Of a stretch of DNA of 64,000 bases, positions 1 to 7,959 are shown piece after piece. Both the position numbers and the translations under genes were made by a program. How positions within the stretch are numbered: the stretch's first letter is position 1; the number at the start of each line of letters is the position of its first letter. The stretch comes from Candidatus Methylopumilus turicensis (GTDB lineage Bacteria; Pseudomonadota; Gammaproteobacteria; Burkholderiales; Methylophilaceae), in NCBI RefSeq assembly GCF_000953015.1, contig NZ_LN794158.1, forward strand, positions 1,240,001 through 1,304,000. Reading direction: 5' to 3'. The notes below the pieces were generated by a model. It saw only the letters and a list, made by a program, of their open reading frames with translations. It was not told the origin of the DNA and did no database searches.

Positions 1-1
1 A

Positions 2-1126
2 GAACGCCGCCAATACGATAAAGCCATGGCTGATTTAGACAAAGCACTCAGCATTAATCCCCACTATATTCCAGCACTGATACATCGCGGAAATACAATA
101 AAAGACCTCAAGCCAATCAATTCAACTAGTGCCAAACAGGCAATGGCCAATTATGATAAAGCGATTAACATTGACCCTGAATTTGCTGACGCTTACTTTA
201 ATAAAGCCCTGCTTAAACTCTTATTAGGTGAATATGAAGAAGGCTGGGCACTTTATGAGTGGCGCTGGAAAGGAGGCGATTTAGCCTTGAGAAACTTTTC
301 ACAATCTTTATGGCTAGGTGACACAGCCATAAAGGATAAAATCATTCTGATCCATGTAGAACAGGGGCTTGGGGATGCCATACAATTCTGTCGCTACATC
401 GCCATGGTTGAAGGACTTGCGCCTAAGCAAATTATCTTAGAAGCACCTGAAGCGATTATTTCATTGTTATCCACGCTAAAAAACGAAGTGACACTGATTA
501 AGCAAGGTGATGCGATTCCAGAGTTTGATTTACATTGCCCAATGATGAGCTTGCCGCACGCTTTTAAGACGAATGTATCTAGTATCCCTGCAGAAATTCC
601 ATATGTATTTGCAGAAAAAAATAAAACCAAAGAATGGCGGGATAAATTAGGGCTTAAATCACCACTAAAAATAGGCCTTGTATGGTCAGGTTCTACCACA
701 CACAAAAATGACCACAATCGTAGCTTGCTGCTAAAGCAATTAACACCGCTCCTGGATCTTCCTTTTGAGTTTCATAGCTTACAAAAAGAAATCAGACCCA
801 ATGATTTAGATACATTAAATGCCTTAAAGCAAATACATCAACATCAAGATGCGCTGAATGATTTTTCTGATACTGCCGCACTAATTGAAAATATGGATTT
901 AGTCATTTCAGTGGATACTTCGGTGGCGCATCTGGCCGGTGTCTTGGGTAAGAAAGTGTTTATTTTATTACCGTTTGCACCTGATTACCGCTGGATGCTA
1001 GATAGAAGCGATAGCCCATGGTACCCAACTGCAACCTTGTTTAGGCAACCAGAAATTGACGACTGGAAAAGTGTGATCCATCAAGTAAGGTTAGCGTTAC
1101 ATGATTTTGAACAAACGGATGATTAA
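2..1126 (+). CDS. TPR protein with GT9-like C-terminal domain (5' partial)
   Basis: The reading frame is open from base 2 with no start, and residues before the first Met (base 26) continue a TPR helix, so the gene begins left of the window. The first roughly 75 visible residues form TPR repeats with 'KALSINP' and 'KAINIDP' signatures. The rest resembles the C-terminal half of glycosyltransferase family 9 (heptosyltransferase-like) folds: 'KIGLVWSGS' near residue 215 and 'VISVDTSVAHLAGVLGK' near residue 292, the usual nucleotide-sugar-binding end. TPR-GT9-like proteins are common in exopolysaccharide and flagellar glycosylation loci, but the substrate cannot be read from the sequence. Its neighbour is an EpsA-type regulator on the other strand, which fits an exopolysaccharide setting. 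Fold confidence is fair; function is open. Confidence 0.75.
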   Translation, partial: ERRQYDKAMADLDKALSINPHYIPALIHRGNTIKDLKPINSTSAKQAMANYDKAINIDPEFADAYFNKALLKLLLGEYEEGWALYEWRWKGGDLALRNFSQSLWLGDTAIKDKIILIHVEQGLGDAIQFCRYIAMVEGLAPKQIILEAPEAIISLLSTLKNEVTLIKQGDAIPEFDLHCPMMSLPHAFKTNVSSIPAEIPYVFAEKNKTKEWRDKLGLKSPLKIGLVWSGSTTHKNDHNRSLLLKQLTPLLDLPFEFHSLQKEIRPNDLDTLNALKQIHQHQDALNDFSDTAALIENMDLVISVDTSVAHLAGVLGKKVFILLPFAPDYRWMLDRSDSPWYPTATLFRQPEIDDWKSVIHQVRLALHDFEQTDD

Positions 1127-1186
1127 GTTTAGCTGGGCTTAAATAGAGGAATATGTCATCAATTTATCACTAAGAAAAAGTAGCTA

Positions 1187-1212
1187 AAAGCCGATATTGC
1201 TCAAATATCGCT
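1187..1212 (-). terminator. Weak terminator after the EpsA-type regulator gene
   Basis: Just past the TAG stop at 1211-1213 the minus strand can form a 7-bp stem (CGATATT/AATATCG, loop of five), followed by CTTTT and a later T-run. The stem is AT-rich, so termination would be modest. Confidence 0.4.
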
Positions 1213-2038
1213 ATTTAAGCAAGTTCATTTTATGCGCCAAGGTTGCAGCCTGTGCTCTATTCTCAACCCCTAGTTTAGAAATCGCATTATGCACATGGTT
1301 TTTAACCGTATTGATACTCACATAAAGGATTTCTCCAATTTCCGGGTTGGTTTTTCCTTTAAAAACCCAACGCAACACCTCAATTTCACGTGGTGATATT
1401 AGTTGCTTTTCGGTTTGAAACGTTTTTTCTATCAATTCTGATCGTTGTTCAATCTCGACAGGTTTATTCGCAGACTTACGTCTATCGTTCATCACCCTCA
1501 AAAATGCATGATGCATTTGCGGTACCAGCAATTGTAAAATATAAGCATGTCTAGGATTGGGCTCGCCGGCTATTCGAGAGAAACTAAAAAAGGTGATCAC
1601 ATCGCCTTCTTTATTGGAGAGGCCATGGGCAGCGATATTCCTAAGTTCCAATTGTTTTAGTACTTCTTCGCTCTCCACAAACGGCACCCGATAAGGGCCA
1701 TGGTCGACCTCATCAAGGGTGTGGGAAACTAGTATTGGTCGAAGATCTTTTTTCCAAGCATCAATGACACGATTAACGATACCATCCTCGTAACCCGTGA
1801 CAAGCCTTACATGCTGGTCATTCACATAACGGGTGCTCACAAAACTTTCAAAATGGAGCTGGGATTGACTTTTTAGACTGACGCCGCAAATCAATACTTC
1901 ATGAGGAATCAAGGATTGTAATGAACCTTGCAACCATGAGAAAAACTGCTCGCGCTTATACACTCGAAGCGACTCTTCAAAAACATCCAATAGCAGTACG
2001 GATTCTTCTTCAGTTAAAGCTGGTTGAACATTAGCCAT
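1211..2038 (-). CDS. epsA: LuxR-type transcriptional regulator, EpsA-like (exopolysaccharide/PEP-CTERM-associated)
   Basis: A 275-residue DNA-binding regulator. Residues 214-275 are a LuxR/FixJ-type helix-turn-helix ('SPREIEVLRWVFKGKTNPEIG' region, then 'SINTVKNHVHNAISKLG'). The N-terminal ~200 residues match what I recognise as the EpsA family, which lies beside exopolysaccharide/exosortase-B loci in Methylobacillus and relatives. It has no receiver Asp pattern and no obvious acyl-homoserine-lactone pocket residues. It probably controls exopolysaccharide synthesis genes, but only the sugar-nucleotide genes at 13.5-16.2 kb could be targets in this window. The ATG has no strong ribosome binding site. 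A 10-bp G-rich tandem repeat lies 113-162 bp upstream of the start. The family call is good; target genes are unknown. Confidence 0.8.
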   Translation of the reverse strand: MANVQPALTEEESVLLLDVFEESLRVYKREQFFSWLQGSLQSLIPHEVLICGVSLKSQSQLHFESFVSTRYVNDQHVRLVTGYEDGIVNRVIDAWKKDLRPILVSHTLDEVDHGPYRVPFVESEEVLKQLELRNIAAHGLSNKEGDVITFFSFSRIAGEPNPRHAYILQLLVPQMHHAFLRVMNDRRKSANKPVEIEQRSELIEKTFQTEKQLISPREIEVLRWVFKGKTNPEIGEILYVSINTVKNHVHNAISKLGVENRAQAATLAHKMNLLK

Positions 2039-2150
2039 GAATTTTTGACAAATTTAAAAATTATTACAAGAATATACAAATTTAATATGACCTAAGCATG
2101 ATGATTTTATTGCAGAAAAATTTCACTTTTGAGGTGACAGGGCTAGTTCT

Positions 2151-2200
2151 TATGGGGTGTTATGGGGTGTTATGGGGTGTTATGGGGTGTTATGGGGTGT
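2151..2200. repeat. Five perfect copies of the 10-bp repeat TATGGGGTGT
   Basis: Five identical head-to-tail copies at 2151, 2161, 2171, 2181 and 2191, with a sixth decaying at 2201 (TATG then divergence). Each unit holds GGGG, so the plus strand has five G-tracts separated by 6-nt TGTTAT loops, which meets the usual G-quadruplex pattern. The array lies between the epsA start (2038) and the 3' end of the PemK-like gene (2285). Confidence 0.97.
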
Positions 2201-2284
2201 TATGTTGTTCATGTTTCGACACGCGCACCACGAACGGAATATTCTCCAGAGAACTGAGTTTCTCTAGTCTGTTTTGGGCGCATA

Positions 2285-2701
2285 TTAGGACATTCTCAAT
2301 TTGCGACTGCAATCAAAAGCCTGCTTGGCACGAGCAACTAAATTGGGTGCAAGCACCCCAAGTTTTGGCTGATTGACGTATAACTGCCGAGGCGCTGTAA
2401 CAAACCAAGTCGTGCAGTAAGCCAAATTGACTTGATGATTGCAGTCAAGTTTAGTAGCGGCGGCTAAGCTAGATATATTAAAACTTGCCCCATCTGTTTT
2501 TTGAATCTTAAATTCTGATGGATACAATCGATTGAGCTTTTTGGTTGCTCCATACACAACAGTGACAACGGTCTTATTGTTCCCATCAACACCAACTTCA
2601 ATAACCAATGCGGGCCTTGGCTTGGGACCTCGTGCTCCTAATAAGTCGGGAAATAAACACCAAACAATGTCATCATTTGTTGGGACTGAACAATATCGCA
2701 T
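2285..2701 (-). CDS. PemK/MazF-like protein, unpaired toxin candidate
   Basis: About 138 residues when started at the ATG at 2701; a TTG at 2752 would add 17 residues. The N-terminal pattern 'DDIVWCLFPD...GPKPRPALVIEV' is the typical first strand and loop of PemK-like/MazF-like type II toxins (small SH3-like barrel RNases), and 'VTVVYGATKK' follows at the usual place. No antitoxin-like reading frame (AbrB, RHH or HTH) lies on either side: 2702-2839 holds no open frame of useful size, and downstream is the repeat region. It could be an orphan toxin, a domesticated remnant, or a PemK-fold protein without toxin activity. The Cys-rich C-terminal half is less typical. Family call is moderate. Confidence 0.6.
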   Translation of the reverse strand: MRYCSVPTNDDIVWCLFPDLLGARGPKPRPALVIEVGVDGNNKTVVTVVYGATKKLNRLYPSEFKIQKTDGASFNISSLAAATKLDCNHQVNLAYCTTWFVTAPRQLYVNQPKLGVLAPNLVARAKQAFDCSRKLRMS

Positions 2702-2839
2702 TGGTATTAAGCACAGCAAATATGTGCTAAAGCAGATTATTCGTCCGTACAACGGCGTGGTTTACGCGCTGATTGAAAAAACATATCTCTCGTAGCCATG
2801 TCATCCGCCTGTCATTTTAATCAGCTATGTTAACTTCTT

Positions 2840-3526
2840 ATGAAAATTACATATCAGCAAGCTATAAAATCAATTAAAGAATCGATTAGTGCCTTTTTGA
2901 TGATGGCGACGCTCATGCCATTTTTAGCGCCACCAATCGCACAGGCTGATATTTATATTCAGCAAGATACAAGTGAGCAGATTGTGCTGACCAATATACT
3001 CAGTGATTCAGAACAGACAAATCAGCGTGTTCGCTATGAGCTGCTGATTGAAAATGAAATACGCTCGCTAAGCAACACTGAACATAACATCGCGAGGAAT
3101 CCTCACAGTAATGAGGGTAATGATAGTTGGTCACGACAACAAATTAGCGATGCGGTAGCTAGCGCATCTGCTCAAACCGCTATTGATCCTGCTTTAATTC
3201 ATGCAGTCATCCGAGTAGAGTCAAATTACAACGCCAGGGCTGTATCACGGCGTGGCGCAAAAGGCTTGATGCAATTAATGCCCAGCACGGCAAGGCGCTT
3301 TAATGTGACCAATCCTTACGACCCCGCACAAAATGTGTTGGCTGGGGCACAATACTTGCGCGAGTTGCATACCTTATTTAACGGCAACCTGACGCTAATG
3401 TTAGCCGCTTACAATGCGGGCCCTAAGTCAGTGAGTAAGCACCACATGAAGATTCCACCATTTATGGAAACACGTTTGTATGTGCCTAAAGTATTGAGTG
3501 TGTATAGACAATTGCGTGCTGGTTAG
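2840..3526 (+). CDS. Lytic transglycosylase, SLT (family 1) domain
   Basis: A 228-residue periplasmic peptidoglycan-cleaving enzyme. Residues about 15-36 form a hydrophobic export segment ending 'PPIAQA'. Residues 112-225 are an SLT domain: catalytic Glu127 in 'RVESNY', 'GAKGLMQLMPSTA' at 139-151 and 'AYNAGP' at 190-195. Residues 37-110 are an unassigned polar linker. Such enzymes open the murein for trans-envelope machines, and the gene ends 17 bp from the last gene of the secretion/pilus block at 3.5-13.4 kb, convergent with it. A role in assembling that machine is inferred only. The ribosome binding site before the ATG is weak. Confidence 0.88.
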   Translation: MKITYQQAIKSIKESISAFLMMATLMPFLAPPIAQADIYIQQDTSEQIVLTNILSDSEQTNQRVRYELLIENEIRSLSNTEHNIARNPHSNEGNDSWSRQQISDAVASASAQTAIDPALIHAVIRVESNYNARAVSRRGAKGLMQLMPSTARRFNVTNPYDPAQNVLAGAQYLRELHTLFNGNLTLMLAAYNAGPKSVSKHHMKIPPFMETRLYVPKVLSVYRQLRAG

Positions 3527-3543
3527 ATCAACTTATTTGTACA

Positions 3544-4287
3544 TCACTGTGCATTATTTAAGTAATAGCTATCAGGGGGGACAACCCCATGTTTCTTATA
3601 ATAATCTAGCTTATCAAGACGACTAGATGAACTGTTTCCATCTGGGCTTACTTCTGCCGCTGGATTATTCGAATTGTTCTGCCTATCCAAGGCTTCTTGT
3701 TTAGCTCCGTTTTTTGAGTTATTTGCAAGATTAGATTCTGAACTGGTGATGGGACTAGGCGCGACTGGATTCGATAAACTTGATGAATCAACCGAAGTTT
3801 TTTGCTCAACACTTCCATTGCGCCCAAATATCCAATCCTTGTAGGTTTTTGCACCAACTAGTGAATCCTCTGCCACATTAAAGCCTTTCTGCTTATATGG
3901 TGCTAGCGTTGAGCGGCTATAAATCCCCACGATACGTCCCTGCTGAGTCACAAAGCCCCAGTCTGCTTTGCCTGTCATGGGGTCTAGATATATTTTACGC
4001 AAATGCCGTTTGATATTAGGCATGCGTTTGTCAAGCAACAAGTCATTGAGGCTTGCAGGATAAACCTTGGCGACGGTTGGCGAGCTTGCATAGTAGCTAT
4101 TGATGGCGTTTCTAAATTCTGCACCCACAAATAGCAATTGCTTTTCTTTTTCAGCGCGCACTTGATATTGCCAGCTCATGCCTGCCACTGATAAGCCTAA
4201 GCCAGTGATGGCGATAAATAAAAGCAGGCCAATATAAGTGAAGCCATGCTGAAAATTGCTACTGAGTTGAGCTCGCATGATGTTCAT
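3544..4287 (-). CDS. Pilin-like minor (pseudo)pilin lacking Glu5
   Basis: A 247-residue protein, last gene of the secretion/pilus operon. The ATG at 4287 shares a base with the TGA of the previous gene (TGATG), suggesting coupled translation. Near residue 15 it has a prepilin cleavage-like sequence, 'HGFTYIGLLLF', with cleavage expected after Gly and a hydrophobic helix behind it. Position 5 of the mature protein is Gly, not the Glu conserved in most pilins; loss of Glu5 is known for the tip pseudopilin GspK. A pilin-like globular part follows ('YPASLNDLLLDKR', 'YLDPMTGK.DWGFV'), and the last ~100 residues are Ser/Asn-rich and low in complexity. A tip position in the pseudopilus is inferred. 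Confidence 0.75.
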   Translation of the reverse strand: MNIMRAQLSSNFQHGFTYIGLLLFIAITGLGLSVAGMSWQYQVRAEKEKQLLFVGAEFRNAINSYYASSPTVAKVYPASLNDLLLDKRMPNIKRHLRKIYLDPMTGKADWGFVTQQGRIVGIYSRSTLAPYKQKGFNVAEDSLVGAKTYKDWIFGRNGSVEQKTSVDSSSLSNPVAPSPITSSESNLANNSKNGAKQEALDRQNNSNNPAAEVSPDGNSSSSRLDKLDYYKKHGVVPPDSYYLNNAQ

Positions 4288-4733
4288 CACCAATCGGCAT
4301 AAGCTGTACCATCTTTAGCGTTACCTGTTGCGCCACTTTTAATATCAACAACAGAACCTGTCGTATCCAAACTTGGAGATTGCGTCACCCAGGTTTCAGT
4401 GCTTTCTGTGATGGGATCTATCGGTACCGCACGGATATACTTTTTAGTGACTAGCTCTTTAATTGATGCCGGATAACGGTCGTTATCCCCATAAAATTTA
4501 TCGATCGCCACCCGCATGACGCTGAGCGACTGCTTCAATGTTGCCTCTTTCGCTTGTTCTACACTATGAAAATAGCGTGGCACGGCAATTGCAATCAATA
4601 AGGCGATGACGGTCATCACCACCATCAATTCAATTAGCGTAAATCCACGGCTTGTTTTTTTGGATGAGTAAGATACCCGCTGAGATTGAGACAAACCCTT
4701 GCATTTGATCAGTAACTTATTAATTGCTTTCAT
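4287..4733 (-). CDS. Type II secretion-like pseudopilin (GspG-like)
   Basis: About 148 residues from the ATG at 4733, which lies 4 bp after the stop of the preceding gene; a longer frame to 4832 would overlap that gene and is rejected. A canonical class III signal 'RGFTLIELMVVMTVIA' with Glu5 lies about 30 residues in, so the leader is long and basic. The C-terminal part has the GspG-like elements 'YGDNDRYPASIKELVTKKYI' and 'PIDPITESTETW'. It is expected to be cut by a prepilin peptidase, which is not encoded in this window, and to form part of a periplasmic pseudopilus. It is the second of three pilin-like genes downstream of the secretin. Confidence 0.85.
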   Translation of the reverse strand: MKAINKLLIKCKGLSQSQRVSYSSKKTSRGFTLIELMVVMTVIALLIAIAVPRYFHSVEQAKEATLKQSLSVMRVAIDKFYGDNDRYPASIKELVTKKYIRAVPIDPITESTETWVTQSPSLDTTGSVVDIKSGATGNAKDGTAYADW

Positions 4734-4737
4734 AGGC

Positions 4738-5208
4738 TCACCAAGTGTTATAGATCGTGCCATCAATGGCTTTTTTGGGACTACGGGAATACACATCGTA
4801 GACATCCGCCCCTTCTGCTGGTGCGTTAACATCGCTGGCGTAGCTTCGCTTGGCCCATGTTTCTGCTGGTTTTAAGTCGGCGTCATTATTCATGGGGTCT
4901 CTTGGTATTTTGCGAATAAACTTGATTACCTTACCTTTGGTATCTTTTTGGTTGATTACGCCTTGCTCCAACACTTCTAAACTTGGCGGATAGCCTGTTT
5001 GATCTAGTGTTCTTTTAACCATTCCTTCATCAGCCGCTTTTTTATATAAATCTATTGACTCTCTGATCTGCCTTAGTGCCTGCTTAAGTTCCGTTTCTTT
5101 GTTACGCTGTATAGTTAACTGCGCGATTGGCACGGCGCCCGCTGCCAGAATAGCCACAATCATCACCGTGACCACAAGCTCAATTAATGTAAACCCAGCT
5201 GTTTTCAT
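4738..5208 (-). CDS. Type II secretion-like pseudopilin (GspG-like)
   Basis: 156 residues with an unusually short leader: 'MKTAGFTLIELVVTVMIVA', cleavage expected after Gly5, Glu5 of the mature protein present. The globular part has 'TGYPPSLEVLEQGV' and 'IPRDPMN', a layout shared with GspG-like major pseudopilins. The ATG directly follows the secretin stop (TAA then ATG on the minus strand). It sits between the secretin and two more pilin-like genes, so it is probably a filament or tip subunit of the same machine. Confidence 0.85.
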   Translation of the reverse strand: MKTAGFTLIELVVTVMIVAILAAGAVPIAQLTIQRNKETELKQALRQIRESIDLYKKAADEGMVKRTLDQTGYPPSLEVLEQGVINQKDTKGKVIKFIRKIPRDPMNNDADLKPAETWAKRSYASDVNAPAEGADVYDVYSRSPKKAIDGTIYNTW

Positions 5209-7239
5209 TTATTGCGCAGGCGTTGCTTGATCAATAGGTGTTGGAGCCTTTGGATCAGAGGGAACAACCGCCTTCAGATCTTGAGTCACTGGAGGAGAAG
5301 TTGGAGGGGTGGGGATTGGTAATGGGTCTAGGACAGCCTCTTGTGATACAACTGACTCTGCAGTCGCTGGTTCGGCCACTTGCAATTCACGCACCAATTT
5401 TAAGCCACTGCTCATTGGCACACTAATCTGTGGTCTATCATTAATCTGCACATCCGTACCTGACCAATACTCGGAAATTTCAGCATTAGGACGACTAATA
5501 TTGCCGAGAATGCGCGGGGTAATTGCGAGCACAATTTCGGTCTTAGACTTTTTATTTGCTTGGTTAGCAAACAAACGACCCAAGAACGGAAGATCGCCCA
5601 GCCCTGGCAGCTTGCTGGCATTTTTACGTTCATCATCTAAAATTAAGCCAGCTAGTACCTGTGTTTCACCATCTTTTAAACGAAGTTGAGTGCTGGCGGA
5701 GCGCGTTCCTATGGTGTACACCGTCGCGCCATTTTTAGTGGTAGTAGCCCCTCCTAAAGAACTAACCTCTAGCTCTATCTTAATATTCACAAAATCATCC
5801 AAGGTAATGCGTGGCTGAACATCAAGCTTCATGCCTACATCTAAATAAGCAACGCTCTCAGAGATCCCTACATTTGCTGTGGAAGTGGTGGTGATGACTG
5901 GCACTTTGTCGCCCACCAAGACTTTAGCTTTTTCATTGTTCCGCACCCGGATTCTTGGATTGGAGATTAAATTTACATCATCTGTAGTTTTTCTAAAGTT
6001 AAATGCAGGGTTTGGGGAAACACTGAGCGACCTACTGGTTAACTTATTGAGACTATCAACCGTAAGCTGTTGCGATGTTTGAGTCGTTGTTTTTGCAACG
6101 GTTGCTGCAGACGTCCCTGATAAAATTGCAGTATCCAGTGATACAAGATTGTTAATAGAAATCTGATTGGGGTAAGCTATACCCAACTCTTGGAACCTGC
6201 TTCGACTTATTTCTAGCACTTCAATTTCTAGCATCACTTCTGGGTCAGCTAAATCATTAGCTGCTACTAATTTCTCAGCTATACGGATCACCTCAGGGGT
6301 GTCACGCATCACGATCATATTTAGCCTATCGTCCACCACCACATCTTTAGACTTCAAGACCGTTTTGAGGGTGCTTGCAACTTGCTTAGCTGAAGCATTA
6401 GTGAGATAGAAACTTCTAATCATGAGCTCCTTATAGTCTTTATTTTTTTGGGCAGTATTCGGAAAAATCAAGGCACTGGTTTCGGTGAGGGCTTTTTTAT
6501 CCAGTCCATTAGTCGCCAGCACCATTTCGATGGCTTCTTCTATTGGGGCATTTTTAATAAACGCTGTGGCTTTGGTTTCACTTTTAATATCTTTATCCAA
6601 AATAAAGTTAATCCCTGTTGCGCGTGATAAAGCCTCGAACATCATCTTAACGGTCACATCTCTAAACTCCAGCGTCACTGGCTTTTGGAATGGCGGCTTA
6701 AGTTTGGGTGGCTCGATGCGGGCCAATGGCTTTTGGCTGCGAATTTCAGTTTGCAAAGCGAGTGCTTCACTATTTTCTGGGGTTTCCATGAGCACCCCGC
6801 GCAAAATTGCTAGCGCTGCATCGCTATTTTTATTGGTATTTAGTTTGCTTGCTTCTTCAATGCGCACTCGTTGCTTTTGCTTACGCTCAATACCAGCTTT
6901 GCCAGAAATAGCGCGCACATTATTAGGCGCTAAAGTAATCACACGTTCATATAGGGCACTGGCTTCATCCAATCGACTACTGTTGCGAGCTTTTTCTGCT
7001 TCGGTGAGTAGCTCAGTAATTGCTTGATCTTGCGTAACTAATAAATCTTTACGCGGAATGGCGGCTTCGGGTTTTTCAGTGACTTGCTTTTGAGCGCTAG
7101 CGCTGCGCTCTTCGGGAGTTTTACCTTTAACAGCTGATTTTTCCCAGGGTGCAAACGCACAACTACTTAATAACGAGGTAATTAGGCACAGCGATATTGC
7201 ACGCTGAAAGGATGGACTGAATTGAAAGCTAAACATCAT
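5209..7239 (-). CDS. Secretin (GspD/PilQ/MshL family) lipoprotein with N-terminal TPRs
   Basis: Forms the outer-membrane ring of a secretion/pilus machine. I start it at 7239 because AAGGAA lies about 7 bp upstream; an ATG at 7263 is possible. From 7239 the protein is 676 residues, with a lipoprotein signal ending 'LLSSC' (Cys27). TPR-like helices follow at about 75-165 ('ASALYERVITLAPNNVRAISG'). A secretin N0/STN domain begins near 187 ('VTLEFRDVTVKMMFEALS'). An N1-like domain has 'DDRLNMIVMRDTP', and the secretin channel domain lies at about 320-580 ('VPVITTT', 'VAYLDVGMKLDVQP', 'DGETQVLAGLI', 'PGLGDLPFLGRLF'). The tail is Pro/Thr-rich. The TPR insertion is not part of classical GspD, which argues for a non-classical branch. 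Confidence 0.9.
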   Translation of the reverse strand: MMFSFQFSPSFQRAISLCLITSLLSSCAFAPWEKSAVKGKTPEERSASAQKQVTEKPEAAIPRKDLLVTQDQAITELLTEAEKARNSSRLDEASALYERVITLAPNNVRAISGKAGIERKQKQRVRIEEASKLNTNKNSDAALAILRGVLMETPENSEALALQTEIRSQKPLARIEPPKLKPPFQKPVTLEFRDVTVKMMFEALSRATGINFILDKDIKSETKATAFIKNAPIEEAIEMVLATNGLDKKALTETSALIFPNTAQKNKDYKELMIRSFYLTNASAKQVASTLKTVLKSKDVVVDDRLNMIVMRDTPEVIRIAEKLVAANDLADPEVMLEIEVLEISRSRFQELGIAYPNQISINNLVSLDTAILSGTSAATVAKTTTQTSQQLTVDSLNKLTSRSLSVSPNPAFNFRKTTDDVNLISNPRIRVRNNEKAKVLVGDKVPVITTTSTANVGISESVAYLDVGMKLDVQPRITLDDFVNIKIELEVSSLGGATTTKNGATVYTIGTRSASTQLRLKDGETQVLAGLILDDERKNASKLPGLGDLPFLGRLFANQANKKSKTEIVLAITPRILGNISRPNAEISEYWSGTDVQINDRPQISVPMSSGLKLVRELQVAEPATAESVVSQEAVLDPLPIPTPPTSPPVTQDLKAVVPSDPKAPTPIDQATPAQ

Positions 7240-7320
7240 GCAAATTTCCTTGTATGGTTGCATCTTTACTGAACTGCTGTGTACTAAAAAACTGGTTACT
7301 GCATTGATTTAGAAAAGACA

Positions 7321-7959
7321 TTAAATTGCCCCATCCGGATTATTTTGTTCTGCTGTTTTTTCCCCTGCGGGAGCACGCAAGGCTTTTGACAGTGTTTTGG
7401 TCAGCCCTAAAGGTAAATAAGTGAAGGTGAGCGTATTCGCCTCTTCTTTATCTAAGCGCCAAAGCGTATCCACATTTTTACCCACAGTGACTGACAACAC
7501 TTTGTTATTAGCGGTTAAAAACACTTGCGTCGCTTGTGGCGCTTGCTCTAATTTGCCCATGTAGAAAAATGGCACTGGCGGCGCTGCGGGAGGTGGTGGT
7601 GGCTCTACTTTTACCGGCACAGGCTTGGGTGGTGGCGGTGGCACATACCAAGCGTGACCCTTAAATAAATCCTGCGTTTTTTTACTTTTATCTTCCACAA
7701 ACAGATGCTTTTGCGTGAGATCTGGCAATACCGATACAGCTTCTTCAGCCACTTTGATGGCAGATTGAGACGATGTATTATTTGCAAAAGAAGCGGATTC
7801 TGGTCGCTGTTCTTGCGATGTTTTTGTTGTTTGGCTGTCTTTTGTTGAGCTTTCTTGTGGCAAACTTTCTTCAACAGGTTCTTGAACCAGATAAATAGCG
7901 AGCAAGGTTAAGGCAAGCAAACCACCAAGCATCATCCATCTTTGCTTTGGGCTCAACAT
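7321..7959 (-). CDS. Proline-rich inner-membrane protein, PilP/GspC-like
   Basis: 212 residues with an N-terminal membrane helix (about 10-26, 'MLGGLLALTLLAIYLV'). A long polar linker follows, then polyproline runs ('VPPPPPKPVPV', 'PPPPPAAPPVPFFYMGKL') and a small C-terminal beta domain. The last part ('FYMGKLEQ...FLTANNKVLSVTVGKNVD') is like the homology region shared by PilP and GspC, which links inner-membrane components to the secretin. It overlaps the PilO-like gene by 7 bp and precedes the secretin gene, as PilP precedes PilQ in type IV pilus operons. The consecutive prolines imply dependence on elongation factor P. The call is by position and architecture as much as by sequence. Confidence 0.7.
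   Translation of the reverse strand: MLSPKQRWMMLGGLLALTLLAIYLVQEPVEESLPQESSTKDSQTTKTSQEQRPESASFANNTSSQSAIKVAEEAVSVLPDLTQKHLFVEDKSKKTQDLFKGHAWYVPPPPPKPVPVKVEPPPPPAAPPVPFFYMGKLEQAPQATQVFLTANNKVLSVTVGKNVDTLWRLDKEEANTLTFTYLPLGLTKTLSKALRAPAGEKTAEQNNPDGAI

Noticed and set aside
2151-2200. CRISPR array
   Set aside because: The 10-bp units are directly adjacent with no spacers, and no cas genes are present.
2532-2795. Plus-strand open frame opposite the PemK-like gene
   Set aside because: No recognised motif; the minus-strand frame has the family pattern.
5309-5689. Plus-strand open frame opposite the secretin
   Set aside because: No ribosome binding site and no family resemblance; it mirrors codons of the well-supported secretin.
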